This document shows, in pieces, positions 35,235 through 44,112 of a stretch of DNA of 64,000 nucleotides. Numbering within the stretch: the stretch's first letter is position 1; each line of letters opens with the position of its first letter. Under the pieces are notes generated by a model that was given only the letters and a program-made list of their open reading frames with translations, had not been told where the DNA came from and did not search any database. This DNA comes from Sinisalibacter aestuarii. Its GTDB lineage: Bacteria > Pseudomonadota > Alphaproteobacteria > Rhodobacterales > Rhodobacteraceae. The position numbers and the translations under genes are program-made. Location: positions 124,001 through 188,000 of the forward strand of contig NZ_BROH01000007.1 in assembly GCF_027923545.1 (NCBI RefSeq), written 5' to 3'.

Positions 35235-36224
35235 ATGGCTGATTTTCTGCGCTGGGGCATTCTGGGGGCCGCGAATTTCGCCGCCGAACATATGGGGCCC
35301 GCGATCCATGCGGCGCGCGGCAACCGGCTGGTGGCGCTCGCCACCTCGACGCCGGCCAAGGCCGCGCCCTTCGAGGCGTTTTGCCCTGGGCTCGATGTGT
35401 TTCTCGACTATGACGCGATGCTGGAATGGGATGCGATCGACGCGGTTTACATTCCGCTGCCCAACCATCTGCATGTGGACTGGACGAAAAAAGCGCTGGA
35501 GGCCGGCAAGCATGTGCTGACCGAAAAGCCCATCGCGATGGTGGCGAGCGAGATCGACGAGCTGATCGCGCTGCGCGACAAGACCGGGCTGGTCGCCGCC
35601 GAAGCCTTCATGATCGTGCATCACCCGCAATGGAGCCGGGTGCGCGAGATCGTCGCTTCGGGCGAGATCGGCGCCGTGGCGCATGTCGATACCGTGTTCA
35701 GCTACGACAATCGCGACGACACCGCCAATATCCGCAACCGGCCCGAAACCGGCGGCGGCGGCATCCGCGATATCGGCGTCTACACCTATTCCTCGGTGCG
35801 TTTCGCCATGGGCGCGGAGCCGGTCAACCTCGCCGCTCGGATCAAGCGCGAAAACGGGGTCGATACCTGGGCGCAGGTGGTCGGCGAGATGGAGGGGCCG
35901 GGGGGCCGCTTCACCTATTCGGCGATGACCTCGATGCGCCTCGCGCCGCGTCAGGAAGTGGTGTTCCACGGCGACAAGGGCACGATCACCGTGAGCGCGC
36001 CGTTCAATGCCGGCGTCTTCGCCGAGGCGCTGGTGCATGTGCGCGATCTTGCCGGTACCGTGCGCACCGAGCGCTGGCCGCGCGTGAACCAATATGCGCT
36101 GCAGGTCGAGAATTTTGCCCGCACCGTGCGCGAGGGGGTGGCCTATCCGTGCCCGCTTGAATTTTCCAAGGGGACCCAGGCGATGATCGACATGGTCTTC
36201 GCCAATGCGGTGGAGATCGGCTGA
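35235..36224 (+). CDS. Gfo/Idh/MocA-family NAD(P)-dependent oxidoreductase
   Basis: A 329-residue dehydrogenase of the sugar/inositol type. The Rossmann start is RWGILGAANFAAEHMGPAI, followed by VYIPLPNHLHVDWTKKAL and the family's EKPIAM motif with its active-site Lys; the C-terminal alpha/beta domain contains the GGGGIRDIGVYTY segment. The substrate is probably a cyclic polyol or sugar, not identifiable. Start at 35235 has GGAGAGG 7 nt upstream. It is isolated from known sugar operons. Confidence 0.88.
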   Translation: MADFLRWGILGAANFAAEHMGPAIHAARGNRLVALATSTPAKAAPFEAFCPGLDVFLDYDAMLEWDAIDAVYIPLPNHLHVDWTKKALEAGKHVLTEKPIAMVASEIDELIALRDKTGLVAAEAFMIVHHPQWSRVREIVASGEIGAVAHVDTVFSYDNRDDTANIRNRPETGGGGIRDIGVYTYSSVRFAMGAEPVNLAARIKRENGVDTWAQVVGEMEGPGGRFTYSAMTSMRLAPRQEVVFHGDKGTITVSAPFNAGVFAEALVHVRDLAGTVRTERWPRVNQYALQVENFARTVREGVAYPCPLEFSKGTQAMIDMVFANAVEIG

Positions 36225-36291
36225 AACGCATCGGATCGCCTTGAAAACAAGGGCTTTCACCCCCATCTTTAGAACAGGAAAGGGGGACGCC

Positions 36292-36741
36292 ATGAAACCG
36301 ATCAAAACGCTTGTTCTGCTTGCGAACGATGCCCATGCGCGGCTGTTTGAAAACCACGGGCCGGGTAAGGGGCTGAGTGAAATCGAAGATCTCGCCGCCT
36401 CGGTGCTGGCCGAGGCCGATATTCGCTATGCCGACCGGCCGGGGCGCAGTTCCGCCGCGCCCGGGATGGCGCAACATGCCTTTGCCGACCAGGCCGAAGC
36501 CGAACACGATCAGGCGCAGGCCGTGTTCGTGAAGGCGGTGCTGGCCGAAACCGAGAGCCGTTTTGCGGAAGGCGGGTTTGAGCGCTTCGTGCTTGCCGCC
36601 GCCCCGTCGACGCTGGGTGTGCTGCGCGCCGGCCTGCCTGCCAGGCTCGAAAAAGCTCTGGTGGTGGACGTGGCCAAGGATTTCGTCAAACTGAAACCGG
36701 CCGAGGTGGTTGAACGCCTGGCGGGCGATATCGTGCTCTAG
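36292..36741 (+). CDS. Host attachment-like protein (possible baeRF family)
   Basis: A 149-residue protein of the family annotated as host attachment protein, now thought related to archaeo-eukaryotic release factor folds (baeRF). Visible landmarks are TLVLLANDAHARLFENHGPGKGL at the start, with RPGRSSAAPGMAQHAF mid-chain and FVLAAAPSTLGVLRAGL near the end. A role in stress or translation is more plausible than attachment, but unproven. It starts after AGGGGGA and is followed 9 nt later by the DUF4389 gene. Confidence 0.8.
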   Translation: MKPIKTLVLLANDAHARLFENHGPGKGLSEIEDLAASVLAEADIRYADRPGRSSAAPGMAQHAFADQAEAEHDQAQAVFVKAVLAETESRFAEGGFERFVLAAAPSTLGVLRAGLPARLEKALVVDVAKDFVKLKPAEVVERLAGDIVL

Positions 36742-36750
36742 GAGGGCGCT

Positions 36751-37104
36751 ATGGCGAAAAAAACGACGAAGAAACCTGCCGAAGAGGACGTGGAACCGAC
36801 CGTGCTGGAAGAGCCGGGCGTCGAAGATGCGCCTGAAATCGACTGGGACGATGATGACAACAATGTCTGGCTGCGGGGGCTTTATATGCTGATCCTCGGT
36901 GTGCTGTTCGAGCTTGGCCGGGCGATCCTGTGGATTGCGGCGGTGCTGCAATTCCTGTGGCTGCTGTTTGCCAAGGAGAAGAACCGGCCGATCGCCGATT
37001 TCGGCAAGGATCTGTCGGACTGGCTGGCGCGGATCACCTTGTTCCAGACCGGCGCGACCGAAGACAAGCCTTTCCCCTTCGAGAGATGGGGCAAGGCCGA
37101 CTAG
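36751..37104 (+). CDS. DUF4389 membrane protein
   Basis: A 117-residue protein with an acidic Lys-rich N terminus and two hydrophobic helices around residues 42-63 and 64-75 (LYMLILGVLFELGRAILW, VLQFLWLLFAKEKN). The pattern R-LYML...QFLWLLF...FGKDLSDWLARIT and the ending EDKPFPFERW are typical of DUF4389. Function unknown. It sits between the host attachment-like gene and a zinc-finger gene; the three may be one operon. Confidence 0.85.
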   Translation: MAKKTTKKPAEEDVEPTVLEEPGVEDAPEIDWDDDDNNVWLRGLYMLILGVLFELGRAILWIAAVLQFLWLLFAKEKNRPIADFGKDLSDWLARITLFQTGATEDKPFPFERWGKAD

Positions 37105-37127
37105 GCTGACCGGCGGGAGGAAGGTTC

Positions 37128-37397
37128 ATGGCCGGTGGCTGGACCCGCGACGGTGCGGTGAACGAACAGATCGAGGCCTCGATTGCCGAGGAGCTCGAAC
37201 GGTTGAGGGCGCGCTCTGGCCCGCAAGGCGAGAGCGCGCTTGAATGCGTGGAATGCGGTGAGGAAATCCCCGAGGCGCGGCGTAAGGCTTTGCCGGGGGT
37301 GAAGCTCTGCATCGACTGTCAGCAGGAGCGCGACGGCGCCTTTAAGGCGCGGCCGGGGATCAACCGGCGCGGCTCGAAGGACAGCCAGCTGAAATGA
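37128..37397 (+). CDS. DksA/TraR-family C4 zinc-finger protein
   Basis: An 89-residue protein with a C4 zinc finger of the DksA/TraR type: ECVECGEEIPEARR then GVKLCIDCQQERD. It lacks the long coiled coil of full DksA, resembling YbiI or TraR, which act in the secondary channel of RNA polymerase or serve as small DksA paralogues. The ribosome site is GGAGGAAGG. A composite repeat with two hairpins follows the stop. Confidence 0.88.
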   Translation: MAGGWTRDGAVNEQIEASIAEELERLRARSGPQGESALECVECGEEIPEARRKALPGVKLCIDCQQERDGAFKARPGINRRGSKDSQLK

Positions 37398-37405
37398 GGT
37401 TTCGA

Positions 37406-37483
37406 CCCGGGCTTGCGCCCGGGCCGACCGGTCGGGGGGCGCTGCCCCCCGTGCCCCCCGAGGTATTTTGCGAACAGAGAAGA
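37406..37483 (+). repeat. Dispersed composite repeat, copy E
   Basis: Two GC hairpins (CCCGGGC at 37406-37412 with 37417-37423; GGGGGGC at 37434-37440 with 37444-37450) are followed by gtgccccccgaggtatttt then gcgaacagagaag. This is the fullest copy of the element and lies between the zinc-finger gene and the convergent GNAT gene, where a bidirectional terminator would be useful. Confidence 0.75.
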
Positions 37484-37490
37484 GGGCGGG

Positions 37491-37970
37491 TCAGCGCAGG
37501 GCTGCGAGGTCGAGGCGCATGATATGGGCTGGGCCGGCGCGGGTGTCGATCCGCTCGCCGCTGTCCTGCCAGCCGCCGGCGAGGTAGAGCCGGCGGGCGA
37601 CAGGGTTGGCCTCGTCGACGGCGAGGGTGGCGCGCGGGGCGGTGTAGCATGCGGCGAGATAGGCAGGCAGGGCGGCGGCGAAGGCGCGGCCATGGCCCCG
37701 GCCCTGGTATTGCGCGCCGATCAGCAAACCGCGCAGGCCGATCTCGTCGGGTGCGACCCAGGTGAAGGTGGAGATGCCGGGCGGGTCGATCTTGAAGAAG
37801 CCGACGATCGCGGCGGTATCGCGGATCACATGGAAATCGACGCCTTGCGTGGGTTCGGCGAGCATCTGGTCGATGGGCGCGACGAACAGGCTCTGTTCGT
37901 CGCGCAGATCGAGGTGGCGGACCTGTTCGCCGGCGTCGCGGGAGAGGGGCGCGAGGGTGAGCGCGCTCAC
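37491..37970 (-). CDS. GNAT-family N-acetyltransferase
   Basis: A 159-residue GNAT domain protein. The acetyl-CoA loop is LRGLLIGAQYQGRGHGRAFA (Q/RxxGxG) at about residues 79-98, preceded by a strand with AIVGFFKID. The C-terminal strand has DEANPVARRLYLAGGW. It starts with GTG overlapping the pepF stop by 3 bases, so the two are translationally coupled on the minus strand. Substrate unknown. Confidence 0.85.
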   Translation of the reverse strand: MSALTLAPLSRDAGEQVRHLDLRDEQSLFVAPIDQMLAEPTQGVDFHVIRDTAAIVGFFKIDPPGISTFTWVAPDEIGLRGLLIGAQYQGRGHGRAFAAALPAYLAACYTAPRATLAVDEANPVARRLYLAGGWQDSGERIDTRAGPAHIMRLDLAALR

Positions 37971-39802
37971 CCCTCCATCGCCTCCAGTTCGTCGATGAAG
38001 CCCGAGATCATGCTCAGCCCCTTGTCCCAGAATGTCGGGTCGGAGGCGTCGAGGCCGAACGGGGCGAGCAGGGCCTTGTGGTGTTTCGACCCGCCCGCTT
38101 TCAGCATCTCGAAATACTTCTCCTGGAAGGCCGGATCGCCTTCCTCGTAGACGGCATAGAGCGCGTTCACCAGCCCGTCTCCGAAGGCATAGGCGTAGAC
38201 GTAGAAGGGCGAGTGGACGAAATGGGGGATGTAGGACCAGAAGGTCTCATAGCCCTCCATGAAGGTAAATGCCGGGCCGAGGCTTTCGGCCTGAACCGAC
38301 ATCCACAGCGCGTTGATATCCTCGGGGGTGAGTTCGCCGCCGCGCCGGGCCTCGTGCAGTTTGCACTCGAAATCGTAAAACGCGATCTGGCGCACCACGG
38401 TGTTGATCATGTCTTCGACCTTGCCGGCCAGCAGCACCTTTTTCTGGGCGTCGTCCCTGGCGTTGTCGAGCAGTTTGCGGAAGGTGAGCATTTCGCCGAA
38501 GACCGAAGCGGTTTCGGCCAAAGTCAGCGGGGTCTGGCTGAGAAGCTCGCCTTGCCCCGCCGCCAGCACCTGGTGCACGCCGTGGCCAAGCTCATGAGCC
38601 AGCGTCATCACGTCGCGCGGTTTGCCGAGGTAGTTCAGCATCACGTAAGGATGCGCATCGGTGACGGTGGGGTGGGCGAAGGCGCCGGGGGCCTTGCCGG
38701 GCTTCACTCCGGCGTCGATCCAGCCTTTCTGGAAGAACGGCTCGGCGATCTCGGCCATCTCGGGAGCGAAGGCCGAATAGGCGTCGAGCACGGTGGCGCG
38801 GGCATCGTCCCAGCCGACCACGCGGGTGTCTTCCATCGGCAGCGGCGCGTTGCGGTCCCAGACCTCCAGCACATCGAGGCCGAGCCATTTGCGCTTGAGC
38901 TCGTAATAGCGGTGCGACAGCTTGGGATAGGCCGCGACTACCGCGTTGCGCAGCGCCTCGACCACTTCCGGCTCGACATGGTTGGCAAGGTGGCGGCCGG
39001 TCTGCGGCGTGGGCATCTTGCGCCAGCGATCCTCGATTTCCTTTTCCTTCGCCAGCGTGTTGTGGACGCGGGAGAACAGCTTGATGTTGGCGCCGAACAC
39101 GCGGGCCAGCTCGCGCGCGGCGGCTTCGCGCTTGGAGCGGTCCTGCTCGGTGAGCAGGTTCAGGCAGGCTTCGAGCGGCATCTCGTCCTCGCCCTCGGGC
39201 TGGAAGGCGAGGCCGGCCATCGTTTCGTCAAACAGCTTGTTCCAGGCCGCGGCGCCGACCGAGGACTGGTCGTGCAGGAACTTTTCCAGCTCGTCGGAGA
39301 GCTGGTAGGGCCGCATCGCCCGCATCCGCTCGAAGACCGGCTTGTAGCGCGCCAGATCGGCATTGGCGGCGATCAGGGCGTCGAGCGTCTCATCTGGGAG
39401 GCGGTTGAGCTCAAGTGTGAAAAAGACAAGCGAATTGGTGTAATCGGTGACTTTCTCCTGCAGGTTTTGCAGGAATTGTGCACGTTCGCCATCCATCGTG
39501 TTCTGGTAATAGCGCAGGCCGGCAAAGGACATCAGCCGCCCGCCGACGCGCTCGATATCCTCGTAAGCGCGCACGCAGGCCAGCAGCCCCTCGCTGTCGA
39601 GCTCCGACAGTTTGCCCTCGTAGCGCGCGGCGAAATCGGCGCAGGCTTTCTCGACGAAGGCGAGGTCGCGCGCCACTTCCGGCGCATCCGGCGCGGCGTA
39701 GAGGTCGGTCAGATCCCAATCGGGCAGCGGGCCGAGATCGCCCGGGCCGCCGGCCCCGGCATTGGCATCACGGACGGGTCGGGGCAGGGAAAGCGCGCGC
39801 AT
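37967..39802 (-). CDS. pepF: M3-family oligoendopeptidase F
   Basis: A cytoplasmic zinc metallopeptidase that cuts oligopeptides. The 611-residue chain has the M3 signature HELGHGVHQ with HExxH ligands around residue 406 and the later Glu ligand region. The N-terminal helical part matches PepF (LPDWDLTDLYAAPDAPE). The start at 39802 is fixed by AAGGAG 8 nt upstream; the frame runs further to 39967 but that part has no similarity. It leads a two-gene unit with the GNAT gene. Confidence 0.93.
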   Translation of the reverse strand: MRALSLPRPVRDANAGAGGPGDLGPLPDWDLTDLYAAPDAPEVARDLAFVEKACADFAARYEGKLSELDSEGLLACVRAYEDIERVGGRLMSFAGLRYYQNTMDGERAQFLQNLQEKVTDYTNSLVFFTLELNRLPDETLDALIAANADLARYKPVFERMRAMRPYQLSDELEKFLHDQSSVGAAAWNKLFDETMAGLAFQPEGEDEMPLEACLNLLTEQDRSKREAAARELARVFGANIKLFSRVHNTLAKEKEIEDRWRKMPTPQTGRHLANHVEPEVVEALRNAVVAAYPKLSHRYYELKRKWLGLDVLEVWDRNAPLPMEDTRVVGWDDARATVLDAYSAFAPEMAEIAEPFFQKGWIDAGVKPGKAPGAFAHPTVTDAHPYVMLNYLGKPRDVMTLAHELGHGVHQVLAAGQGELLSQTPLTLAETASVFGEMLTFRKLLDNARDDAQKKVLLAGKVEDMINTVVRQIAFYDFECKLHEARRGGELTPEDINALWMSVQAESLGPAFTFMEGYETFWSYIPHFVHSPFYVYAYAFGDGLVNALYAVYEEGDPAFQEKYFEMLKAGGSKHHKALLAPFGLDASDPTFWDKGLSMISGFIDELEAMEG

Positions 39803-40106
39803 GGTGTCTCCTTCAAGATTGCAGATCCAGACATAGGCGCCGGGGCGGCGCGGCTCAATGCCAAAGCGGCGCGGGGCGGGTGCGGCCGCAATGGTTAATC
39901 GTTGTGTGGCGGCGTGGCGGCGATTGTCGTCGCGCGGGAGACATTGCGCGCGGCCCCCTGCATTCATTGCCGCAGACCCATGTAATCAAGCCCAAAAACC
40001 TCAATTGCGCCCAAATTTCGCCACTCTTGGAGAGTTAAAGAGACGATGGACAATTGTAAGGGCCGCGCCGTGAAAGGCGGGGACAGGTCCAGGGAAAGGG
40101 ACAGCG
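39803..40106 (+). other. 304-nt divergent intergenic region pepF/TadG-like
   Basis: No gene is apparent. The left third is GC-rich and belongs to the pepF leader; the right third (about 39975-40060) is AT-richer and likely contains the promoter of the TadG-like gene. I see no palindrome, terminator or CtrA/LexA site that meets consensus. Confidence 0.6.
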
Positions 40107-41819
40107 ATGGTAGGGCACTGCACAACAGAGCAGGACCAGTGCGACGGCCAAAAGGCGAAACGGCGCGAGGGGTTTCTGCGTTCGGAAGACGGGTCTCTGA
40201 TCATCTTCGCGCTGATGATCTTCATGCTGATGCTCGCGGCCGGGGGCCTTGGGGTGGACTTCATGCGCTATGAGGCGCACCGCGCCCGGCTGCAGGCCAC
40301 GCTGGACCGTGCGATCCTCGCCGCGGCCAGCCTCGATCAGCCGCTCGACCCGGACGAGGTGGTGCTGGACTACTTCGAGAAAGCCGGCCTTGGCCAATAC
40401 ATTACCGAAGACGACATTCATTTCACCGACTCTGCCAATGCGCGCTATGTCGAGGTGAATGTGTCGATGCCGGTGAAATCGACCTTCCTCAATTTCGTCG
40501 GGATCTCCGAGCTTCAGGCGCCCGCCGTGGGCGCCGCGCAGCAGATGGCGGTGGATACCGAGATTTCGCTGGTGCTCGACGCCTCGACGTCGATGGACAG
40601 CTATTCCTATTCGGGCGGCGACGACAAGATCGAGATCCTGAAAGACGCCGCGAGGCAGTTCGTCAACATCATGACCTGCGATCCCGCCGATCCGGACAAG
40701 ACCACCGAGTGCACCGTGCTGCCCGGCACGATCTCGATTTCGATCGTTCCCTATGCCGAGCAGGTGGTGGCGGGCGAAGACATTCTGTCGCGCCTGCCGG
40801 TGACAGCCGAGCATACCAATTCCTCCTGCGTGACCTTCGACGATGAGGACTTCAATAGCGCCGTGATAGGCGAAACCACCGAGTTCAATCGCACTGGTGA
40901 TTTTGATGCCCGCTCGGGGCGCGATAACGCACCGACCGACAGCAGGAAAACCTGCAAATCCGCATCCTGGCGCGAAATCACGCCGCTTGAAGGCGATGGC
41001 GAGATCCTGCGCGGAAACATCCAGGCGCTGCGCTCGATCAGGAGCGGCACCGATTACACATCCATCGACGTGGCGATGAAATGGGGCACGATCATGCTCG
41101 ATCCGGCGATTCAGCCGATGCTGAGCGATATCGTCGACGAGGATTTCACCAACCGTCCGCTGCCCTGGACCTCGCGCTCGAAGGTGATCGTGCTGATGAC
41201 GGACGGGGCGAACACGACGCAATACTACCTCCATGACGGCTACCGTTCCGGCCCCTCCGGCGTTTGGCGCACGAATGACAAGGTGAGTTCGGGATCTTAT
41301 TGGGGCGGCAGCGACTACGTCTATTCGATCTACAACCCGTCGCGTGACGAATACTACATCAAGCACCCGTATGACGATGCGATCGACGGCGAATATCTCG
41401 ACCATCCCTACGGGACGGGTACCTACCAGGCGTGCAGCCAGAGCTGGAATGGCTGGCGTTGGGTGACAACCTGCAACGATGTGACCGAGCCGGGGAACGG
41501 CGCGATGCAGTACACCTTCCCGCAGCTTTGGGAGGTGAAAACCTGGGCCTGGTATGAGCAGTTCAGCTTCCTCGGCGATCCGGGAACTTCGATCGGCACA
41601 AGCGGCAAGAACGACCGGCTGCTCGATATCTGCGATGCCGCGAAAGCACGGAATATTCAGGTTTTCACCGTCGGCTTCGAGACCTCTTACGGCGACCGCG
41701 CGGTGCTGAGGGACTGCGCTACCTCGGATGGCCACTATTTCGATGTGAACGGGCTCGATCTGACCGATGCCTTCGCCTCGATCGCGCGCGAGATTTCGAA
41801 ACTGAGACTCGTGAACTAG
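40107..41819 (+). CDS. TadG-like pilus-associated protein with von Willebrand factor A domain
   Basis: A 570-residue protein anchored by one N-terminal membrane helix (about residues 30-52, SLIIFALMIFMLMLAAGGLG), with a TadE/G-like N-terminal domain (DFMRYEAHRARLQATLDRAIL). After that comes a vWA domain with the MIDAS motif DASTSMDSY near residue 156, TDGANTTQYY about residue 370 and the late part NIQVFTVGF. The middle carries an unusual insert rich in Tyr, Ser, Gly and Trp (residues about 385-480). It begins a three-gene set without Tad motor genes. Confidence 0.85.
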   Translation: MVGHCTTEQDQCDGQKAKRREGFLRSEDGSLIIFALMIFMLMLAAGGLGVDFMRYEAHRARLQATLDRAILAAASLDQPLDPDEVVLDYFEKAGLGQYITEDDIHFTDSANARYVEVNVSMPVKSTFLNFVGISELQAPAVGAAQQMAVDTEISLVLDASTSMDSYSYSGGDDKIEILKDAARQFVNIMTCDPADPDKTTECTVLPGTISISIVPYAEQVVAGEDILSRLPVTAEHTNSSCVTFDDEDFNSAVIGETTEFNRTGDFDARSGRDNAPTDSRKTCKSASWREITPLEGDGEILRGNIQALRSIRSGTDYTSIDVAMKWGTIMLDPAIQPMLSDIVDEDFTNRPLPWTSRSKVIVLMTDGANTTQYYLHDGYRSGPSGVWRTNDKVSSGSYWGGSDYVYSIYNPSRDEYYIKHPYDDAIDGEYLDHPYGTGTYQACSQSWNGWRWVTTCNDVTEPGNGAMQYTFPQLWEVKTWAWYEQFSFLGDPGTSIGTSGKNDRLLDICDAAKARNIQVFTVGFETSYGDRAVLRDCATSDGHYFDVNGLDLTDAFASIAREISKLRLVN

Positions 41820-41852
41820 GGGATGCACATGCTTTGGGCAGGAGCAGGCACC

Positions 41853-42374
41853 ATGTTTCAACGCTTGAAACGGGCGGTGGCGCGGGATGACGGAAACGCG
41901 ACGATCGAATTCGTCATCCTGTTTCCCGCGATCATGACGATCTTTCTTTCGGCCTTCGAAGTGTCGGTCTATCTCACCCGGGCGGTGTTGCTGGACCGCG
42001 CGCTCGATCTGAGCGTGCGCACGCTGCGGCTGGGCAATCTGGAGCCGGCGACGGCGGAGCAACTGAAGCGCGAGGTCTGCAACGACGCGCTGGTCTTCCC
42101 GAATTGCCTGAATTCGATGATGATCGAGCTGACGCCGATCTCCACCACCACCTGGGTGCTGCCGGCATCCGGTGTCACCTGTGTCGACCGCGACGCAGAA
42201 ATCCAGCCGGCGGTGGCGTTCAACCCGGGCAGCGTGAACGACGTGATGCTGGTGCGCGCCTGCGCGATCGTCGACCCGTTCTTCGACACGACCAGGATGG
42301 TGGTCGAACTGCCGAAGGACCCGAGCGGCGGTGTGCAGCTGATCGCCTCGTCCACCTTCGTGAACGAACCGTAA
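41853..42374 (+). CDS. TadE-like pilus assembly protein
   Basis: A 173-residue minor pilin-like protein with a type IV pilin-like N terminus: a short basic leader then DGNATIEFVILFPAIMTIFLSAFEV, where Glu is at position +5 or so of the hydrophobic helix as in TadE. The rest is periplasmic with three Cys pairs possible. Start at 41853 (MFQRLKR) follows GGAG at ideal spacing; an upstream ATG at 41823 has none. It probably pairs with the neighbouring TadG and TadF-like proteins. Confidence 0.85.
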   Translation: MFQRLKRAVARDDGNATIEFVILFPAIMTIFLSAFEVSVYLTRAVLLDRALDLSVRTLRLGNLEPATAEQLKREVCNDALVFPNCLNSMMIELTPISTTTWVLPASGVTCVDRDAEIQPAVAFNPGSVNDVMLVRACAIVDPFFDTTRMVVELPKDPSGGVQLIASSTFVNEP

Positions 42375-42387
42375 GGAGGGGAGGGGA

Positions 42388-43023
42388 ATGACGATATCTC
42401 ACATGATCCGCCGGGCGCTGGCGCCCGTCTCTGCCGCCGCCCGCCGGTTTGGCCGCGACGAGCGCGCCAGCATGTCGGTCGAGGCCGTGCTGGTGGCGCC
42501 GATGCTGTTCTGGGCCTTTCTGGCGACCTACGCCTATTTCGACGTCTATCGCGTGAAGAACCTTGCGCTGAAAGCGAACTACGCCGTGTCGGATCTGCTC
42601 TCGCGTGAGCTCAACACGATCGACATGGATTACATCACCGGCGCGCGCAACCTCTACCGCTACCTGACCCGGGCCGACGATACATCCTGGATCCGGGTGA
42701 CGGTGGTGCATTGCAGCTTGAATTGCGCCGTCTCGCCGGATGCGACGGATGAGGACCGCGAGCTTTCGGTGGACTGGTCGCGCGGGACAGACGACCAGCC
42801 GGCCATTTCGGACGAGAACCTGATGATCTACTACGACGACATCATTCCGATGATCGCCTCGGGCGAGCGGGTGATCATCGTCGAGACCACGATGGACTAC
42901 CAGCCTGTCTTCGCCCCTGAACTGACCGGAATCGGCGATCAGACCTTCCGTGATGTCGTGATGACGCGGCCGCGTTTTGCCCCGCAGCTCTGCTTCGACG
43001 GGATCGGCTGCGGCGCGAGCTGA
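42388..43023 (+). CDS. TadE/TadF-like protein
   Basis: A 211-residue protein with the same layout as its neighbour: basic leader, then DERASMSVEAVLVAPMLFWAFLATYAYF with Glu in the hydrophobic helix, and a periplasmic domain with two Cys pairs (HCSLNCAV, LCFDGIGCG). It is the third member of the TadG-TadE-TadF-like set. AGGAGGGG precedes the start. A 9-bp GC hairpin follows the stop. Confidence 0.82.
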   Translation: MTISHMIRRALAPVSAAARRFGRDERASMSVEAVLVAPMLFWAFLATYAYFDVYRVKNLALKANYAVSDLLSRELNTIDMDYITGARNLYRYLTRADDTSWIRVTVVHCSLNCAVSPDATDEDRELSVDWSRGTDDQPAISDENLMIYYDDIIPMIASGERVIIVETTMDYQPVFAPELTGIGDQTFRDVVMTRPRFAPQLCFDGIGCGAS

Positions 43024-43027
43024 GGGC

Positions 43028-43050
43028 CGGCGGCGCTTTGTGCGCCGCCG
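43028..43050 (+). terminator. GC hairpin after the TadF-like gene
   Basis: A perfect 9-bp stem (cggcggcgc with gcgccgccg, loop tttgt) begins 4 nt after the stop codon. No T run follows, so it may stabilise the mRNA end or act with Rho rather than alone. Confidence 0.4.
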
Positions 43051-43126
43051 CACAAGTCTTGCGCCGTTGCTGAGATTGCCGTGCACGGCCCCAGCGCCTA
43101 CCTTTCAGCGATGAAAGGAGACGGCT

Positions 43127-44038
43127 ATGTCACTTCGTCCCGTTGTTTCGACCAATCAGGCGGTGCCTACGATGGAGGGCGCCGGTGTAAAACTGCATCG
43201 CGGCTTCGGCTTTCACGATCCGCGTGAATACGATCCGTTTTTGCTGTTCGACGATTTCCGCGGCGATGCGCCGGAGGATTACATCCGCGGCTTTCCGTGG
43301 CACCCGCACCGGGGGATCGAGACGATCACCTATGTGCTGGAAGGCACGGTGGAGCATGGCGACAGCCTCGGCAACCGCGGCACGCTCGGTGCGGGCGATG
43401 TGCAATGGATGACGGCGGGGGCCGGCATCATGCACCAGGAAATGCCCACCGGAAACGCCGCCGGCCAGATGCACGGCTTCCAGCTCTGGGCCAACCTGCC
43501 ATCGAGCCTGAAGATGACCGCGCCCCGCTATCAGGACATCAAGGGCAGCGACATTCCGGTGGAGGTCGATGACGACGGCACCGCCGTGCGGGTGATCGTC
43601 GGCAGTTTCTGGGGCAAGTCGGGCCCGGTCGACGGCATCGCCGCCGATCCGCAATACCTTGATATCTCGATCCCGCCGGGGGTGAAGAAGACCTTGAGGG
43701 TCGATACCTACAAGAGCACCTTTGCCTATGTCTTCGCCGGTGCCGCCGCCTTTACCGATGCGAGCGCCCCCGAGGGCGTGCTGCTGGAGAAGGAGTTGCG
43801 CGGCCAGGAGGTGAATATCCGCGACCTCTCGGGCAACCGCACCGTGGTGCGCTTCGGCGCGGGTGAGGAGATCAATGTGCAGGCGGGCGAGGAGGGCGTG
43901 CGCTTTCTGCTCGTCTCCGGCGCGCCGATCCGCGAGCCGGTGGCCTGGCACGGGCCGATCGTGATGAACACCCGCGAGGAGATTCTGCAGGCGGTCACCG
44001 ATCTGAAGAACGGCACGTTCATCCGCCCGGCGCATTGA
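43127..44038 (+). CDS. Pirin family protein
   Basis: A 303-residue bicupin of the pirin family; bacterial pirins bind iron and some have quercetin 2,3-dioxygenase activity or modulate central metabolism. The N-terminal cupin has the metal-binding set HPHRGIETI and EHGD with later HQE (IMHQEMP). The C-terminal cupin matches as well (AGEEGVRFLLVSGAPIREPV). AAAGGAG precedes the start. It stands alone, with a dispersed repeat after it. Confidence 0.93.
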   Translation: MSLRPVVSTNQAVPTMEGAGVKLHRGFGFHDPREYDPFLLFDDFRGDAPEDYIRGFPWHPHRGIETITYVLEGTVEHGDSLGNRGTLGAGDVQWMTAGAGIMHQEMPTGNAAGQMHGFQLWANLPSSLKMTAPRYQDIKGSDIPVEVDDDGTAVRVIVGSFWGKSGPVDGIAADPQYLDISIPPGVKKTLRVDTYKSTFAYVFAGAAAFTDASAPEGVLLEKELRGQEVNIRDLSGNRTVVRFGAGEEINVQAGEEGVRFLLVSGAPIREPVAWHGPIVMNTREEILQAVTDLKNGTFIRPAH

Positions 44039-44047
44039 GCGGAGAGG

Positions 44048-44103
44048 CCGGGGGATTTCGCATCCCCCGGACCCCCTGCGGAGTATTTTGCAAGGATGAA
44101 GGG
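44048..44103 (+). repeat. Dispersed composite repeat, copy F
   Basis: A perfect 9-bp hairpin (CCGGGGGAT at 44048-44056 with 44062-44070) is followed by accccctgcggagtattttg and caaggatgaagg. It lies between the convergent pirin and fghA genes, again where a shared terminator would fit. Confidence 0.75.
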
Positions 44104-44112
44104 GCGGGCGGC

